Assembly: GCF_027744825.2 (NCBI RefSeq)
Contig: NC_071349.1
Coordinates: forward strand, 20,797,001 to 20,861,000
DNA length: 64,000 nt
Source: Synchiropus splendidus
Taxonomy: Eukaryota; Chordata; Actinopteri; Syngnathiformes; Callionymidae
Direction: 5' to 3'
Shown: positions 1-29,524 of the stretch, piece after piece
How the letters are laid out: every line of letters begins with the position of its first letter
How positions within the stretch are numbered: position 1 is the first letter of the stretch
Made by a program: the position numbers and the translations under genes
Notes under the pieces: generated by a model
What the model was told of the DNA's origin: nothing
The model's database searches: none
The model's input: the letters and a program-made list of their open reading frames with translations, nothing else

Positions 1-5132
<5,132 letters not shown>

Positions 5133-6466
5133 CTTCACATCCTCCAGGGGCCGCCGCCGCGTCTCTCCCACGGGCACCAGCGTCCGGCGGCACCTCAACA
5201 GCCTGGCTGCGGCGGGGCGCGGAGGTCCGTCCGGTTCATGCCGCAGCTAGGCGCTAGCTCGAAGCCGACGACCGAGGCTCCGGCAGGAGCAGGTGCTTCA
5301 GCCGCGTCTCCTTGCTGGTGACATTGGACACAAGTGGCTCCGCTTCCGTCACAGGCGCGTCCGCTGGCTCGACTCGGCTCTGGGCTTCACGAGTCCGGGC
5401 TGCTTCTTCGCCGCGTCCCGCGGGCTTCGTGACCGTGGCTGGGTGTCAGAGTTGCTCTCATCCCCGCGGGGAGGAGCGGAGTCCGGGCCGTGTGGAGAGC
5501 CGCGCTCCGCGGCTGCAGGTGGCCTGGCAGGCCGGACACCGGTGCGCGAGAGCCGGGCTCGCTACTGCCGCTCCAGCCGTGGACGGACCGACGGTCAATC
5601 CGGACGACTTTCACCGGCGCCGCGTCACGCAGAAGAGAGTCAAGTGCCGCGCGGCGTCGCTCTGCTTCCGGAAGGGCGCTGTCAAAATAAAAGTGCGGCC
5701 GACATCATGGCGCGTGACCACGTTTGTCCTCCTCTTTCCGCATTCTCTTGAGCAGGTTTCAGGAGTAAAACCTCGACTCTGTTCCAGTTCAAATCCGAGC
5801 GAGTGGCTTCGTGTTCCGATTGTAGTCAAGAGATGATTTCAGCGCCCTCTAGCGGAAGGCTGCCTGAAACGCAACCTTTCGCCACCGCAGTGAAAGACTC
5901 ATAGACGAGCATTAATATGTGGTTCCAAGAAATGCTGACGACGCGTGACCTCGAAAGTGACGTAGAACTAATGCGTCGGGAGGAATTCAACCACCACCCA
6001 ATCGTTCATTTTAGAGACTGGTAGAAACCACTGACGTGGAGAGGAGGCTCTCCGTGCGGTCACCCTCCAGGCTGCTGGCTTCAGGTTGGACCTGGGTCCA
6101 ACACCCGGCCCGCCTTCCTGAACGGCAGGTCAGCCACGTGGTAAATCAATGCTGGCGATCAAATATGTGCCGGGCCGAAGACGCTGCCCAGCGCTGAGGT
6201 CACCCTGCCTCTTCACTGCCTGAGGGTTGACAGGTTGGGACCGACCACTTCCTACTGAGACGGATCAGTCCAGCAGGAACACGGAGGGGAAAAAAGCCCA
6301 CATTTAGGGAGGAAAACTGAGCACCGGGGAGTCGCTGCTGAACGGAGCCTTGCTCGGCCGACAGAAGGTCACCTGTGTTTTCAGGAACCTTCGGGGATGC
6401 TGAGGACTCCCAGGAGGTCCGAGGAACCGGCAGGCGACTGAAACCACTGACAAACTTGGCACTTCA
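5133..6466. other. Intergenic: mdga2 upstream region and chp1 downstream region
   Basis: CpG-rich DNA from 5133 to about 5860, as expected for the mdga2 promoter and 5' UTR, then less GC-rich intergenic sequence up to the chp1 poly(A) signal. I saw no further exon with family similarity. Confidence 0.6.
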
Positions 6467-6472
6467 TTTATT
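6467..6472 (-). terminator. Poly(A) signal, chp1
   Basis: AATAAA on the minus strand, about 280 bp downstream of the chp1 stop codon. It defines a short 3' UTR. Confidence 0.65.
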
Positions 6473-6749
6473 AAAATCAACACGAGTCACATGATCAAGG
6501 CTAAAACCGAGTGCAGACCCAGCACGGGACCAGCTGAGACTCGGGCGGTGAAATGTTGACAACTACATCTGTTTACATCTAAACAACAACAGGCCATGTT
6601 CTCTGGGTATCGCATGACAAGCAGGAAGTGGCTCACAGGAAGTCAGTGAAGCTGAAACAACATGGCGGCAAGAGGCTGCAAACTATTGCATCGACAAACA
6701 AAAGGCACCGGCTCCATCCGACCGATCCGAGAGGGAACAGCAGGGGGCG

Positions 6750-6838
6750 TCAGTGAAGAAACCTGATGCTCATTTTCTGCTCCACATCCACCTTCTCCAG
6801 AACCTGCAGACAAACGTGGAGTCGGCCTGAGCTCGGCT

Positions 6839-6873
<35 letters not shown>

Positions 6874-7752
6874 AGCTCGCTCACCTTGATGAACTCATTG
6901 AAGGAGATGGAGTTGTCTCCGTTGGTGTCGGCCTCCTGGATGGTCCGGTCGGCGATGCTGCCCAGCTGCTCGTCCGAGATGTTCACTCCCACCATCATCC
7001 TCAGCACCTGCCGAGAGGCGCACACCAGCGAGGTCACATGACCGGGCCCGGGTCAGCAGCAGGACGGTTCCGGCGCGCTCACCTGCAGCAGTTCGTCTCT
7101 GGAGATCTTGTCGTCCCGGTCCAGATCGTAGAGTCTGAAAGCAACTGTAAAGAGAAGCCTCATGGGGTCAATGGGCCGGCGCGGGCGGGTCACCAGGCAC
7201 TCACACAGCAGCTTGTTGGTCCGGCTGTTGAGCGGCTCACTGGACGGGTTCTTGTTCTTCTCGTTGTCCTCGATGGGCCGGAAGTGAGCCAGCGTCCGCA
7301 TGAAGCCCCGGAAGTTCACCTGGTCCTCTCTGGAAGCAGGTCGGTCAGAGTGAGCGCCTGGGCGCCGCACAAGCGCCCAGCCGCTCGCTCACCCTTCAGG
7401 GAAGAAGGCGTTGATGATCCGGTCTCCCAGGGGGTTGATGGCCAGCTCCGGGATTCTCTGGAAGTCTTCTCGACTGCGGAGCGGAGGAGAGCCGGACGTG
7501 AGGAAGCTTCCTGCTGCTGCCACGCAGGACCTCCTCGCTACCGTGAGGCGGGCAGCTTCTCCACAACAAGACACCGTGTCTCTCTAGTCTCTCGGATCCG
7601 AGCGATCACATGACTTCTGTTTATGACTTCCTCCGCCATCTGACTCATGACCTTTGACCCTGTTATCAGGCCTCACAAACTGGAACACTGATCCGACTTC
7701 CTGCTGGGACTATTGTGGGACCAGTGTTGTGACAACTTACGGGAAAGGCGCT

Positions 7753-7803
<51 letters not shown>

Positions 7804-8379
7804 ACGCGTGCGTGCGCGTGTGTGTGGTGTAAATATCCTGGAGGCCACGGAGGCGCCGCTCTGCCATTACAGCGTCTGAAGGTTCTGCTCAGTTAATCAC
7901 CAACTGGACTCACCCAACCAGAACCTCAGAGCTGCTGCCGTCAGGCACTGTTGACTGTGAACTGGACAATCATTAGGCCGGCTGTTTTGCCCTGCTGGTC
8001 TGAGTCACGTCTGGGGCGCGCGCGCGCGTGCGTGCCTACCTGAGCGTGCCGTTCTCGCCCTTGTCCAGGCTCGTGAAGCGACTGTACAGCCGGGTGATCT
8101 GACTGTGGGAGACTGGACACAAACACACGGTTACAGCCAGTGACGCCATCTCACCGCAGAACGTCGACGTCACAGCGAAGCCCTGTGCTTGAGCTGCAAT
8201 GAAACCCAAACTTTCTGGTCCTGAAACTCCACTCACTGACTCGGACTCGGAGCCTCAGAGCCTGGGACCTGAGTGAGCTTCAGCAGCAGTGGGTCGACGC
8301 GGTCTCACTCACAGCCGGTCTCTTTCTTGACCTCCTCGATCTCCTCCTCCCGCAGCAGCGTGGACGCTCTGGACCCCAT
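6750..8379 (-). CDS. chp1: Calcineurin B homologous protein 1 (CHP1)
   Basis: Small EF-hand protein that, from family knowledge, is an obligate cofactor of plasma-membrane Na+/H+ exchangers and activates the ER acyltransferase GPAT4. The start at 8379 gives MGSRASTLL, with Gly2 as an N-myristoylation site. The remaining exons give [60 protein letters not shown], then the two canonical EF loops [13 protein letters not shown] and [13 protein letters not shown], and the C-terminus [17 protein letters not shown]. The exon joint near 7208/7145 restores [12 protein letters not shown]. Length (about 195 residues) and C-terminus match vertebrate CHP1. The intron beside the last exon holds a (CGG)n tract. 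Confidence 0.96.
6839..6875. repeat. (CGG)n tract, about 12 units, in the last chp1 intron
   Basis: Pure CGG trinucleotide run about 11 bp inside the 5' splice site of the penultimate coding exon, which ends at 6886. In the transcript it is (CCG)n. Confidence 0.95.
7755..7802. repeat. (GT)n microsatellite in a chp1 intron
   Basis: About 47 bp of GT repeat followed by GCACGCGTGCGTGCGCGTG, in the chp1 intron between the early exons. Confidence 0.95.
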
Positions 8380-9327
8380 GACGGCGAAGCGGTACCGAGC
8401 CGAGGACAGCCGACAGGTGGGTGAAGTGAGCTAGCTGGCCTGCTAACCAGCTAAGGTCCCGAACACGTGACTCTCAACGAACCCCGCGGGCTGCAGCAGA
8501 TGGACCGCGCGCGTCTCTCGCTGGTGCGTTCACTCAGGCTTCTGAGGCTCCGGTCGTGTAATCACAACACCAGTCCAGTTTCGGTCCGCAAACGCTTCCT
8601 GTTTGCTCCAGGGGCGGGGCGACACTGGGATCCGCCCCGCGAGGGGCCCAGCACTTCCGGTCATGACGTCAACTCCCGTTGACTCCCTCTGTCGTTTTAT
8701 TTTTGTTCATCCTAATGTAATCGTATAAAAACAGTGACACGGCGTGACGAGCGAAACGCGCCGAGTGCTGACGTCACGGGCCGTGAGGCTGGAGGGACGA
8801 GCCGTGAGCCCGGAGCAGGTGGAGCGTTTGTCTGGCGCCATCTTCTGTTCTGCCCAGAGGACCTGAAGTGACGTCATCACGTCAGTCGCATCGGCAAAAC
8901 CACGTCACAAAAACGTTTGGTTTTCGATCAATCGTTCCAGAAACAAGACCAGACAGTGAGGCGCGCAGAAGGATGATCACGCGCACGCCGTCGAGGCGGT
9001 GGACAGCGTGGCTCCGACTCCCCTCAGCGCGTCAGTGAGGAAATGAGGAAAGTTTGCAGCTCAAGTTTAATTTCCTCAAAAAGAGAGACATTCATGCGCG
9101 TGTCCATGGTTAAAGCAACGATCAACAAAATCTCCGGAGCTCTTCAGTAAAACACAGGTCATTGGCGTTGCCATGGTTACAGCAGGTCAGGTGGCAAAAC
9201 AGTCTTCACGGTGAAAGTGCTGACATTCTCAGTAAAAAAGGAATCATCATAGAGTTTAAAACACATCATCTGATTGGAGGAAGCGCAGACAGGGGCGGAG
9301 CCAGGTGCCGCGGTCCAGACACGGCTC
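8380..9327. other. Intergenic: chp1 5' region and lgmn 3' UTR
   Basis: A GC-rich segment directly upstream of the chp1 start is probably its promoter and 5' UTR. The part nearest 9327 is the lgmn 3' UTR; a minus-strand ATTAAA at 9066-9071 is a plausible poly(A) signal. No other exon is recognisable. Confidence 0.55.
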
Positions 9328-11361
9328 TCAGGAAGTCCTCGGCTGGTTGGAGTGACACACGGCGTCGAGGGCGTCGAGGATGCTGAGGGCGCGCACACGC
9401 ACACACACACACACACGTCAGTTTGGCTCTGCTGGTGCCAACAGGAAGCGCACGTTACCTTGCAGTGGAGAAGCTTCTCTCACACAAGTTCATCAGAGCG
9501 TAGAGGTGCCGCAGGGCGTACTCCAGCTGGAGCACATGACCACAGCAGGAGACGATGAGGGGACTGTCAGGCCACTGTGTGTGTGTGTGTGTGCGTGTGT
9601 GAGAGTCACCTGGCTCTTGCTCCAGTCGAAGCACGCCTGTTTGTAGTGTGTGACCGCCGCCTGGTAGCAGCCATGCTGGGTCAGAGTGGACCTGCTGAGG
9701 ATGATGTGCTGGGCCACCTCCTTGTCCCGCGTCACCATCTCTGCCACCTGACGCATGGTGGCGGCCATGGCCTCCCGCACCTGCACACGCACACACACAG
9801 GTGAGCGCGTCTGCTGCCGGCCGGCCTGGCGCCGCCCACCTTCAGCTGCGCGCTGATCTCCGCCAGCAGCCGCCGAGCTTCCGCCAGGTCGTTGGTGGAC
9901 ATCATCTTCCTCTTCAGGATGGCCAGGGGCACGTCAGGGCTGGGAGTCAGGTCCAGACTGCGGACCGGCTGCAGGCTGACGGCCGGGGCCGGGGGGCCCC
10001 TGGACTGGACGTCGCCCTGGAACTCGATGAGCTTCATGTGGGCCAGAGTCTGAGGACGGGCGTGCAGTGACCAGCATCAGTGGGTGGAGTCTGATGCTGG
10101 TCAGCAGCGGCACCAGCATCAGACTCCACCCGCTGACCTTGTTGCCGAACTGCTGCACGTGGCTGGTGTTGGTGTGACTCCTGACCACCTTGAACTGCTT
10201 CATCAGCGTCTCCTTGCGCAGGTCCTCCTGAAAGACACGGGCGGATGAGGCGAGTGGCGGCGGCTCGGACTCGCAGCTTGACTCACGGCGTCCGAGTCCT
10301 CCATCCAGTTGACGCTGTACCAGTCTCCCAGGTAGGTGTCCCGCTTCTCGTCGAAGTAGCAGGCGTACGAGGACTCGTGAGCGTTGGCGGCCGTGGTGGC
10401 GTAGACTAGAGCACAGGGAGGTCAGCAGGCCGGCGGCCGCAGGGGTCACGTGACCTCACCGTCCATGTCGGCAGGCAGGTCGGTCATCATGGAGCCAGAC
10501 TCGCAGGCCTCGATGTAGAAGACCATCTGTGAGAGACAGGTGGCACGTGACGCTCGGGTGACGCTCGGGTGACGCTGGCGTGGTCACACCTTCTTGTACT
10601 TGTGGTTCTGGTGCATGAAGCGGATGGTGTCCTGCAGGTCCTTGACGTGGAGCTGGAAGAGGCAGACGGACCCTCAGACCACAGCGCAGCGGTCACATGA
10701 CCTCCACCCACCTCGTCGCTGGGGAAGGCCAGGATTCCTGGGGCGCCGTGGTCGGTGAAGTAGACGAAGACGTGGTCGTCGGGTCCGCTGCGGAGGGGCG
10801 GAGCGTCACACGAGGCGCTCGCTCGCTCGCTCGCTGTCATGAGCGGGACTCACCTCTGGAGCACTTTGCCGGAGCCGCCGCTGACCTTGGACTTGTCCCC
10901 CTTCAGGACGGCCAGGAAGTTGTCGGGAGTCACGTCCTGCGCAGACGCAGCAGCGTGACGGCGGCTGCTTGTGGGCGGAGCCTGCCGGCTCACTCACCTC
11001 GCCGGTGTAGTCCCGGGGGACGCCCTTGTAGACGTCGGTGCCGTTGGGTCTGTTGATGATGACGCCGGGCGTGGGGTTCCTGCAGCCAGAGGAGCCAGGT
11101 CAGTGCGTCACCCTCTGTCCCGTCGGTCTGAACCACTGCCATCGTAAACAGCCTGTTTCCGGCCCAGGGATCGTGCTGAGTCACTCTCTCGGCTCAACGC
11201 GACCGTCAGTCTGGCAGTTTACAAGCAAAGAGACTGGACGGCGAGTTCAGAAGGCTCCTCCCACTCAGCAGAGCTGGACGGGATGCAGGAAGTCAAGGCA
11301 TGAATGACGAGCCACGCCACACCCGCACCACTGCACTCTGCTGTGAGCACTGTCCTGCTAC

Positions 11362-11399
<38 letters not shown>

Positions 11400-12190
11400 T
11401 GCTTTCCCAGCGTCCGGGATGACATGTAATATTTCCCACTGTAACCTTGAGGATGGATGAGGCGGCTCCTTCTTCTGCCCTCACTGCAGCGTGTAGGTCC
11501 CAGCATCTGAAACTGTGTTTTCAGACTCTCGGTCGGACCAGAGATGGGGGGGCATGGCGCATGTTGCCATGGTGACCTGACTGGGATGGTGTCCGAGTGC
11601 TGAGCGCGTCAGTGCGGAACATGGAAGTGACAGGACGCCGCTGCTTCACTTCCTCCCTGGCCATGTGACCATGCCTTCTCACTCACTCTTCGTTCTGGGC
11701 CAAGTCGTCGTACATCATCACCACGATCTGCTCGTCCGGGACGCCGTTCTTGTGGACGATCTGATAGGCGTGACAAGCGTCGGCCTGAGGGGGGGAGCAG
11801 AGGTCAGAGGTCACGCACTTCTGGTCCTGCCCTGGTCAGCTGGAGCGGACCTCCTCCGGGGCAGATCAATAACAAACTGCCCAGACTGGTTCTGGGCCCA
11901 GCTCCTCACAAGAAGGGTCAGAAGCCGGCCTCAAACCGGGTCAGTGGCGTTGAGGCAGAGGACCCGGTTCCAGGCTCAGGACTGAGACACCTTCCTGGGA
12001 GCTTCAGAACCAGCACGGAAACCGGACCTTCGTCGCGGACTCCGTGACTGACTGAACCCACCTGGTGTCTGTAGTTGTACCAGCCATTGGAACCGGCCAC
12101 GATCACGACCCAGTTCTTGCCCTGGTCCCGGTCCAGCGGCACGGCGGACACGCCGAGGGCCAGCAGCGTCAACAGCAGCAGCCGACTCAT
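9328..12190 (-). CDS. lgmn: Legumain (asparaginyl endopeptidase)
   Basis: Lysosomal C13 cysteine protease that cleaves after Asn/Asp. The start at 12190 gives the signal peptide [18 protein letters not shown], then [19 protein letters not shown] (exon to 12062). Later exons carry [10 protein letters not shown], the histidine motif [14 protein letters not shown] (His codon 10748-10750), the nucleophile motif [10 protein letters not shown] (Cys codon 10503-10505), [20 protein letters not shown], and [13 protein letters not shown]. The C-terminal stabilisation domain follows ([31 protein letters not shown]). The final exon joins FSTAS to [17 protein letters not shown] and stops at 9328. Both catalytic residues are present, so it should be active. 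A non-coding first exon (about 12365-12329) lies upstream. Confidence 0.95.
11365..11399. repeat. (GT)n microsatellite in a lgmn intron
   Basis: About 34 bp of pure GT in the 0.6-kb lgmn intron between the exons near 11078 and 11687. Confidence 0.95.
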
Positions 12191-12390
12191 CCCGCTGGAG
12201 AAGACAGCCGCAGAGTTCGGAGGTCACATGACCAGCGGATCCTCTCTCGGACGGCGAGCTGCGCTAGCACGCGCTCGAATCTCAGACGCACGCACTCGCT
12301 CGCTCGCCAAACACGGCGCGTCGCTTACCTTCGGGTTCGTCTGCGTCCGAGCGGAGGAGAAACTGAGCTGACGACGGCGACGCCAGGGAC

Positions 12391-12406
12391 ATTTATAGTG
12401 ACGTCA
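12391..12406 (-). promoter_or_regulatory. Predicted lgmn core promoter: TATA box with adjacent CRE
   Basis: On the minus strand, TATAAAT (12397-12391) is immediately preceded upstream by the palindrome TGACGTCA (12399-12406). A short untranslated exon would follow about 25-30 bp downstream and ends at 12329 at the donor AAG|GTAAGC. The coding exon begins at 12194 after CTCCAG. An E-box CACGTG with the flanks GGTCACGTGGTC lies further upstream at 12465-12470. Confidence 0.55.
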
Positions 12407-12860
12407 GCAGGGACGAGCGGAATGCGGCGGAGCAACCAGAAGGCGGGGCTTACGGCATGACGGTCACGTGGTCGACGGGAAGCAAACGCGCCTGAACTTG
12501 GCTGAAGTAAACAAACGGAGGAACATCGATCTGTTCCGATGGTTGGCTTGTGCTTTCCACGAACGTGATCGAACCCTGTCCCTGCTGTCACTTATTGACC
12601 TTTCCAGAGCCCCGGGGTCACGTCTGTGTTCGAACCCGGAGCTGAAGCCATCCTCGAGCGAGCCACCTTCCTGCTGAACTTTGGCTCCGCTCAAGATCTT
12701 AACGAGAGCAGCGTGATGCCGAGTCACATGAGGCCGCCGACTCATCTGCTGGGCACCGGAAGGACAGGCAACAGTGCCCAGGTGGAGCAGCGAACCCGTG
12801 ACCGGTTGGGTCAACGACCTGAGGCGCAGGAAGCAGGAAAACACGGAGCAACAGATGGAG
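12407..12860. other. Intergenic between the lgmn promoter and pcnx1 3' end
   Basis: Unique-looking sequence containing the E-box at 12465-12470. No exon or repeat recognised. Confidence 0.4.
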
Positions 12861-12866
12861 TTTATT
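12861..12866 (-). terminator. Poly(A) signal, pcnx1
   Basis: AATAAA on the minus strand, about 380 bp beyond the pcnx1 stop. The stretch 12867-13247 is therefore its likely 3' UTR; it is AT-richer than the flanking coding DNA. Confidence 0.65.
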
Positions 12867-13247
12867 TTCAGTCTAGAAAAGAAGATAAATAAACAGAAGG
12901 TGTAAACAGTCTTAGATGTCCAAACAGGTCTTTTGTACGGTTTTGTGTAAATATACCGTTACAGTAAAAACTCTTCAAGTTTATCAAACACAAAACAAGA
13001 GATTGCATTGTTTCTATTTCCAAGGCAACGAGTCCATAATAAATAAAGATGGTAGTGCAGCATGTGAAAGAGTGCAACTCGTCGGGACGCCGCACGAACC
13101 AACGCCAGCGGCTGCGACGACGCTCTGCACTGAGCTTTTTGGCAAACGAAGAAACGACAGACGGAGAATCGCAATCGCTCGGGGAAATGCATAGAAACTA
13201 GGGACTGCAGTGCCGCGCGGCAACACCAGGGGGCACCGCAGGAGGCC

Positions 13248-23684
<10,437 letters not shown>

Positions 23685-26007
23685 TCACTGCAGCCTCGCC
23701 CGCTTCTCTGGGGGCGGCTTGCTGGCGGGCGTCTGGCCCGGGGTCTTGCTGGCGGCCGGCTCCCTCTCCTCCGGCTTGACGGTCTCGGTCGGCGGCTCCG
23801 GCTCCTTCTTCACCTCCACTGTAGGAACCAATCGGAGGTGAGACGGCTGCTGCGGCCTGCAGGAGGTGAGGAGGAGGGGTTACCTGGGATGGGCTTCTCT
23901 CCGGGTTTGGGCTGGAAGAGAAAAGGAAAGTTGAGAATCCAGGGAAGCTTCTGCATTCCCGTCCAGATCACGACCAGAGAGGGGACCGTCGTGACATGTG
24001 GACTCCGCAGAAGGTCCATGAGGAACAACGTGCGTTTGTGGGCCGGTTCTCCTGCAGCTCTGCTCAGAGCCTTCAGGGACATTTCTATTTTCCTTTCCCT
24101 TGATTTCTGACTCTCTAATGTGGCGCGGCAGTGGCGACGCGCCTCAGCCACCTCGTGTGGACAGAACAACGGCATCCCAGTGCCTGTCAATCATGAGCGT
24201 CACACTACAGTACCTGGTAGAAGGTCGGTGGGAACTTCGACCTCAGGTCCAGAAGCAGCGTGTCCACACGGTGGCGCTGAAACACAGAACTGGGCTCCTC
24301 CTTCTTTTTCGTCTTTGGCTTCACTTTTTCTGTCAGAAGACACATTTGAAGACAGCGGGTCACAGCGGGGTCAGCGTCACAAGGAGGCCACACAGACCTC
24401 TCTCCTCCTGGTCCTTGAAGTGCCACCAGTAGCCCTTGGACGGGTGGTAGCGGCAGTACGACATGGCCTCGTCAAACGCCGACTGGATGCCGTGAACCGC
24501 AGACAGCTGGAGAGTGAGACAGGCAGCTGTAGTCATGAAGCGTGGCGACTGCAAACAGGGATCACGCCGCCGCGGCGTGCGTCCCACTCACCGCCCGGGA
24601 GCTGATGACCGAGCCCAGGTCCGGCGCCTGGTACACCACCCCGATGATGATGTAATAGTCGGCCAGAGGGACCACTGCGGAGACACAAACATGTGCTGAT
24701 GCGGAGCCGCGTCTGAGGGACGTCAGGACCATGGCAGATGAACCCACCCTCCACTGCCTCTGCTCCACATGAGTGTCACCTGTTCGATCCGGCTCAGTCG
24801 AAACATTTCTCACCACAGAAAGTCATTCAACAAAGGCAGAAACAAGCCAGTTTCCATGTCGTTTTGTTGGATACGATTCACCCCAGAGAGACAACAAAGG
24901 AGGCGACAGTCGGAAATGAAGACTGTGCAACGGTCACAGCGGCTCGTGACCAACATGTCAGAGACGACCACAGAAAGTCTAGCGCGTCTCTGACGGCGGC
25001 CACCTTCAGGCAGAGCCGCCACAGCTCACCTTGTGTGGGCGACTGCCGCTGCTGCTTGCGGATGATGTAGAGGATGGGCTCCTGAGCGTGCAGCAGGATG
25101 TACTCCACTCCCACCATCTGACTGTGGGCAACACCAGCAGAGATCAGCCCCAGCTCAGGGGTCACCACGCCCCCCGCAGCTCCTCTCAGAGGGCCGTCAC
25201 AGAAAAGACACCTTCATACAAACCCCCAAAGCCCCAGTCACAGGGACCGTGGAGGGCCACAGCAGCAGCTGCTGCGGCGGCGGCGGCGGCTCGGTGAACT
25301 CACTTGAGATGCTCCAGAGACAGACGCTGCATCTTCACCACCTCGTTGTTACATGTGCGGTCGTAGAAAGGGTTGCTCCTCTCGGAGAAGTAGTCCAGAA
25401 CGTTGCCAGGGTTGAGGATCGGAACCCAGCCGCTGTCCACCCACGAGATGCCCAGCAGGTTATCTGTCAATCAAGCACCAAGTGCCATGATGTTGTGGCT
25501 GCGAGAGGAGCAGGACGGACGGACAGACAGACAGACGGACGGACGGACGGACGGACACTCGTGACAGGCTCCTGTGTCTCTGGACTTGGCCAGAGACACA
25601 GGAGGAGCTGCGGAGCGGTGAGAACAGGCGACCCCCACCCCCCACCCCACCCCCCGGACCGGTCTCATGCCTTCACTTGAACACGACCAGCGCCAGGACT
25701 GCTGGGCTTGGACGAACCCCTCGGGACCGTCTGTGCTGCAGCTCTGGGGACCGGGTGGACCGGGGCTCACGCTCGCTGTCACGTCCGGTTGGTCCAAAAA
25801 GCGTCGGAAGCGACAACAACGGGATCATGAAGATCAAAGCGCCGCCGCCGTGAGCGTCGGTGGCTAAACAACAAAGCAGCCGAGTTCCCGGAAGCTTTGT
25901 TCCGCGGGAAACCCCGCGCCCGGCGTCATCATTGGCGAGTATGACTCCAGCACACGCGTGTCTCTCATTAAAAATACCAATTTACCTCTGAAGTCCACCG
26001 ACGCCAT
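23685..26007 (-). CDS. med6: Mediator complex subunit 6 (MED6)
   Basis: Head-module subunit of Mediator, linking activators to RNA polymerase II in the nucleus. The start at 26007 gives MASVDFR. Exon 2 gives [37 protein letters not shown] and MQRLSLEHL. Later exons give [60 protein letters not shown] and [20 protein letters not shown]. The tail is [18 protein letters not shown], ending PPEKRARLQ at 23685. Length (about 250 residues) and motif order match vertebrate MED6, and adjacency to pcnx1 and ttc9 matches human 14q24. The first intron (about 0.5 kb) carries a (GACG)n run near 25512-25556. Confidence 0.95.
25512..25556. repeat. (GACG)n / (GACA)n tetranucleotide repeat in med6 intron 1
   Basis: About 45 bp of GGAC/GACA units, in the intron between the first two med6 coding exons. 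Confidence 0.9.
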
Positions 26008-26253
26008 AGTGCGCACACGCGTCGCGGGGTGATGACGTCACCACCCACGGCTCGCAGCGTGATGGCGTCATATGTTGCGGAAGTCTTCGAGGACGAGGTT
26101 CATCGTTCGTAGCGTGGGATTTACTGACAGACGGCCGGACTGAATGAAAGTCAGTGAACAATTCTGAAGAGATGTCACTGAGAATGCAGGTATTTACTGA
26201 CTCCATCACTGAACCCACCACAGCAGAACCAGCCGCCCCCCGCTCACCTGCCG

Positions 26254-26733
26254 ACCCCAGCTCTGGCCGGGCCACAGCCGAGCTGGACAGTGAGCTCATG
26301 ACGGCCTCCAGCGCTCCCACGCTCCACTTCAGCTTCGGCCCCATCGAGGCCTGGCTGGTCATCAAAACCCCAATGAGCTGCAGTTCCTCGTCCTGCTGGA
26401 GCGAGCATCTCTTCCTGTGGAGAGCAGTGGAGGAGCTGGGCCTCCTCCCTCCGGCCCCACATTCAGCTGGACACTGGGCCCCCTGGAGACAAGCAGCAAA
26501 GACACCTGGTCCTGAAACACGCATGTGACGTGAAGCTTTTCACATTGGCCGGCCAAGCCAGAGGGCTGTTTCAGAACTGCTCGTGTGTGCTTCCTCAGTG
26601 AAACAAGCCCTGCACTCTCTCTGAGTGACAGCAAATGGGTCGCACCTGCTGCTCTGCGGCCGTGCTCATCGTGAAGCAGGAATCCGAGTCGGAGATGAAG
26701 CCTGTCCTGTCCCGCTGAGGCACCCCGAGCCGC
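26254..26733 (-). other. Two candidate coding exons of an unrecognised minus-strand transcript
   Basis: Two blocks look spliced on the minus strand. One runs from about 26733 to 26646 (encoding RDRTGFISDSDSCF then MSTAAEQQ) to the donor CAG|GTGCGA. The other runs from about 26487 to 26254 between CTCCAG and the donor GCAG|GTGAGC. They join in phase 0, giving one open frame that includes SSTALHRKRCSLQQDEELQL, IGVLMTSQASMGPKLKWSVG and ALEAVMSSLSSSAVARPELG. A possible ATG is at 26669. I do not recognise the product and found no convincing third exon before the med6 start. It could be a small protein gene, an alternative 5' part of med6, or chance. Confidence 0.3.
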
Positions 26734-28655
<1,922 letters not shown>

Positions 28656-28955
28656 GGACGCCTCACGTGTGACTGATGTCATCACGGCTGCCATCTACCT
28701 TCCCCGGAGAAACCAGCGCGGCGTCAAGCTCTTGTCTTGTTGGGTTGTTCTTGCACAGAAGCCAATTCATCTGAGCCCACTTTGTTCACAGAGGCGTGTT
28801 TTCTGAACCTTCAACTCCACCATGATGAGCGTGAGTCTTGCGGGTGTCTTCTTTGTCCAAACGTCTTGATAGCTGGATGAAGAATGTGATGATTTTGTCA
28901 CTGACGAGTTTGTCAACTGTGTAAATAGATTTGGGAAGCTCAAGGTTACTTTCAG

Positions 28956-28961
28956 AATAAA
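28956..28961 (+). terminator. Poly(A) signal, ttc9
   Basis: AATAAA about 300 bp after the ttc9 stop codon. Confidence 0.7.
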
Positions 28962-29189
28962 AGCCTGGCCACACTGAAGTCTGTCTGTGGATTGTGCTTG
29001 TTGTTGCTGAGCGCTGCTGATGACGCGCACCTGTGAATAAACCACAGCTGCCAGTGTTGCTGCGGCGTCGCACTCCTCGTCCTCTCCGTCAGGCGGTTTG
29101 TTGCGGCGCCACAGCCGCGCCCAGCTGACAGTGAGTCACTGATGTGAGTGTCATGTTTCAGAACTAGACAAACAAAAGATGCCAGAGGA

Positions 29190-29350
29190 TCAACGCTCCC
29201 TACACCTCAAACACACGGGGTCCTCTCCTGGCCATCACCCTTTCCCCAGCCTCTGCCCCTAAACACACGGCTCACCTGAACCAGGACTGGGACCCAGTTA
29301 TTTTGACGTCTTCACCCTCACGTTGAGGCTTAACCCCACTGGACCTCACT
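29190..29350 (+). repeat. Dispersed GGGGACC-type element, copy F
   Basis: Near full-length forward copy: CTCTCCTGGCCATCACCC, TTTCCCCAGCCTCTGCCCCT, GACCCAGTTATTTTGACGTC and TCACGTTGAGGCTTAACCCC. Its tail matches the reverse complement of copy A. Confidence 0.6.
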
Positions 29351-29489
29351 CGGACAGACATGCTCAAACACACCCACACGCTGGCTGCTTAGTTGCCATG
29401 CAATCACACCTTCACTCATGAAAAGTTTCCAACTGAGAACAAGTTTGTCTGCAGGGTGTGGTGCGGGGCGGATCTGGGCGAGACAGCGA

Positions 29490-29524
<35 letters not shown>

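Noticed and set aside
26154..26528. Plus-strand 124-residue frame
   Set aside because: Antisense to the better-supported minus-strand candidate exon; no signal of its own.
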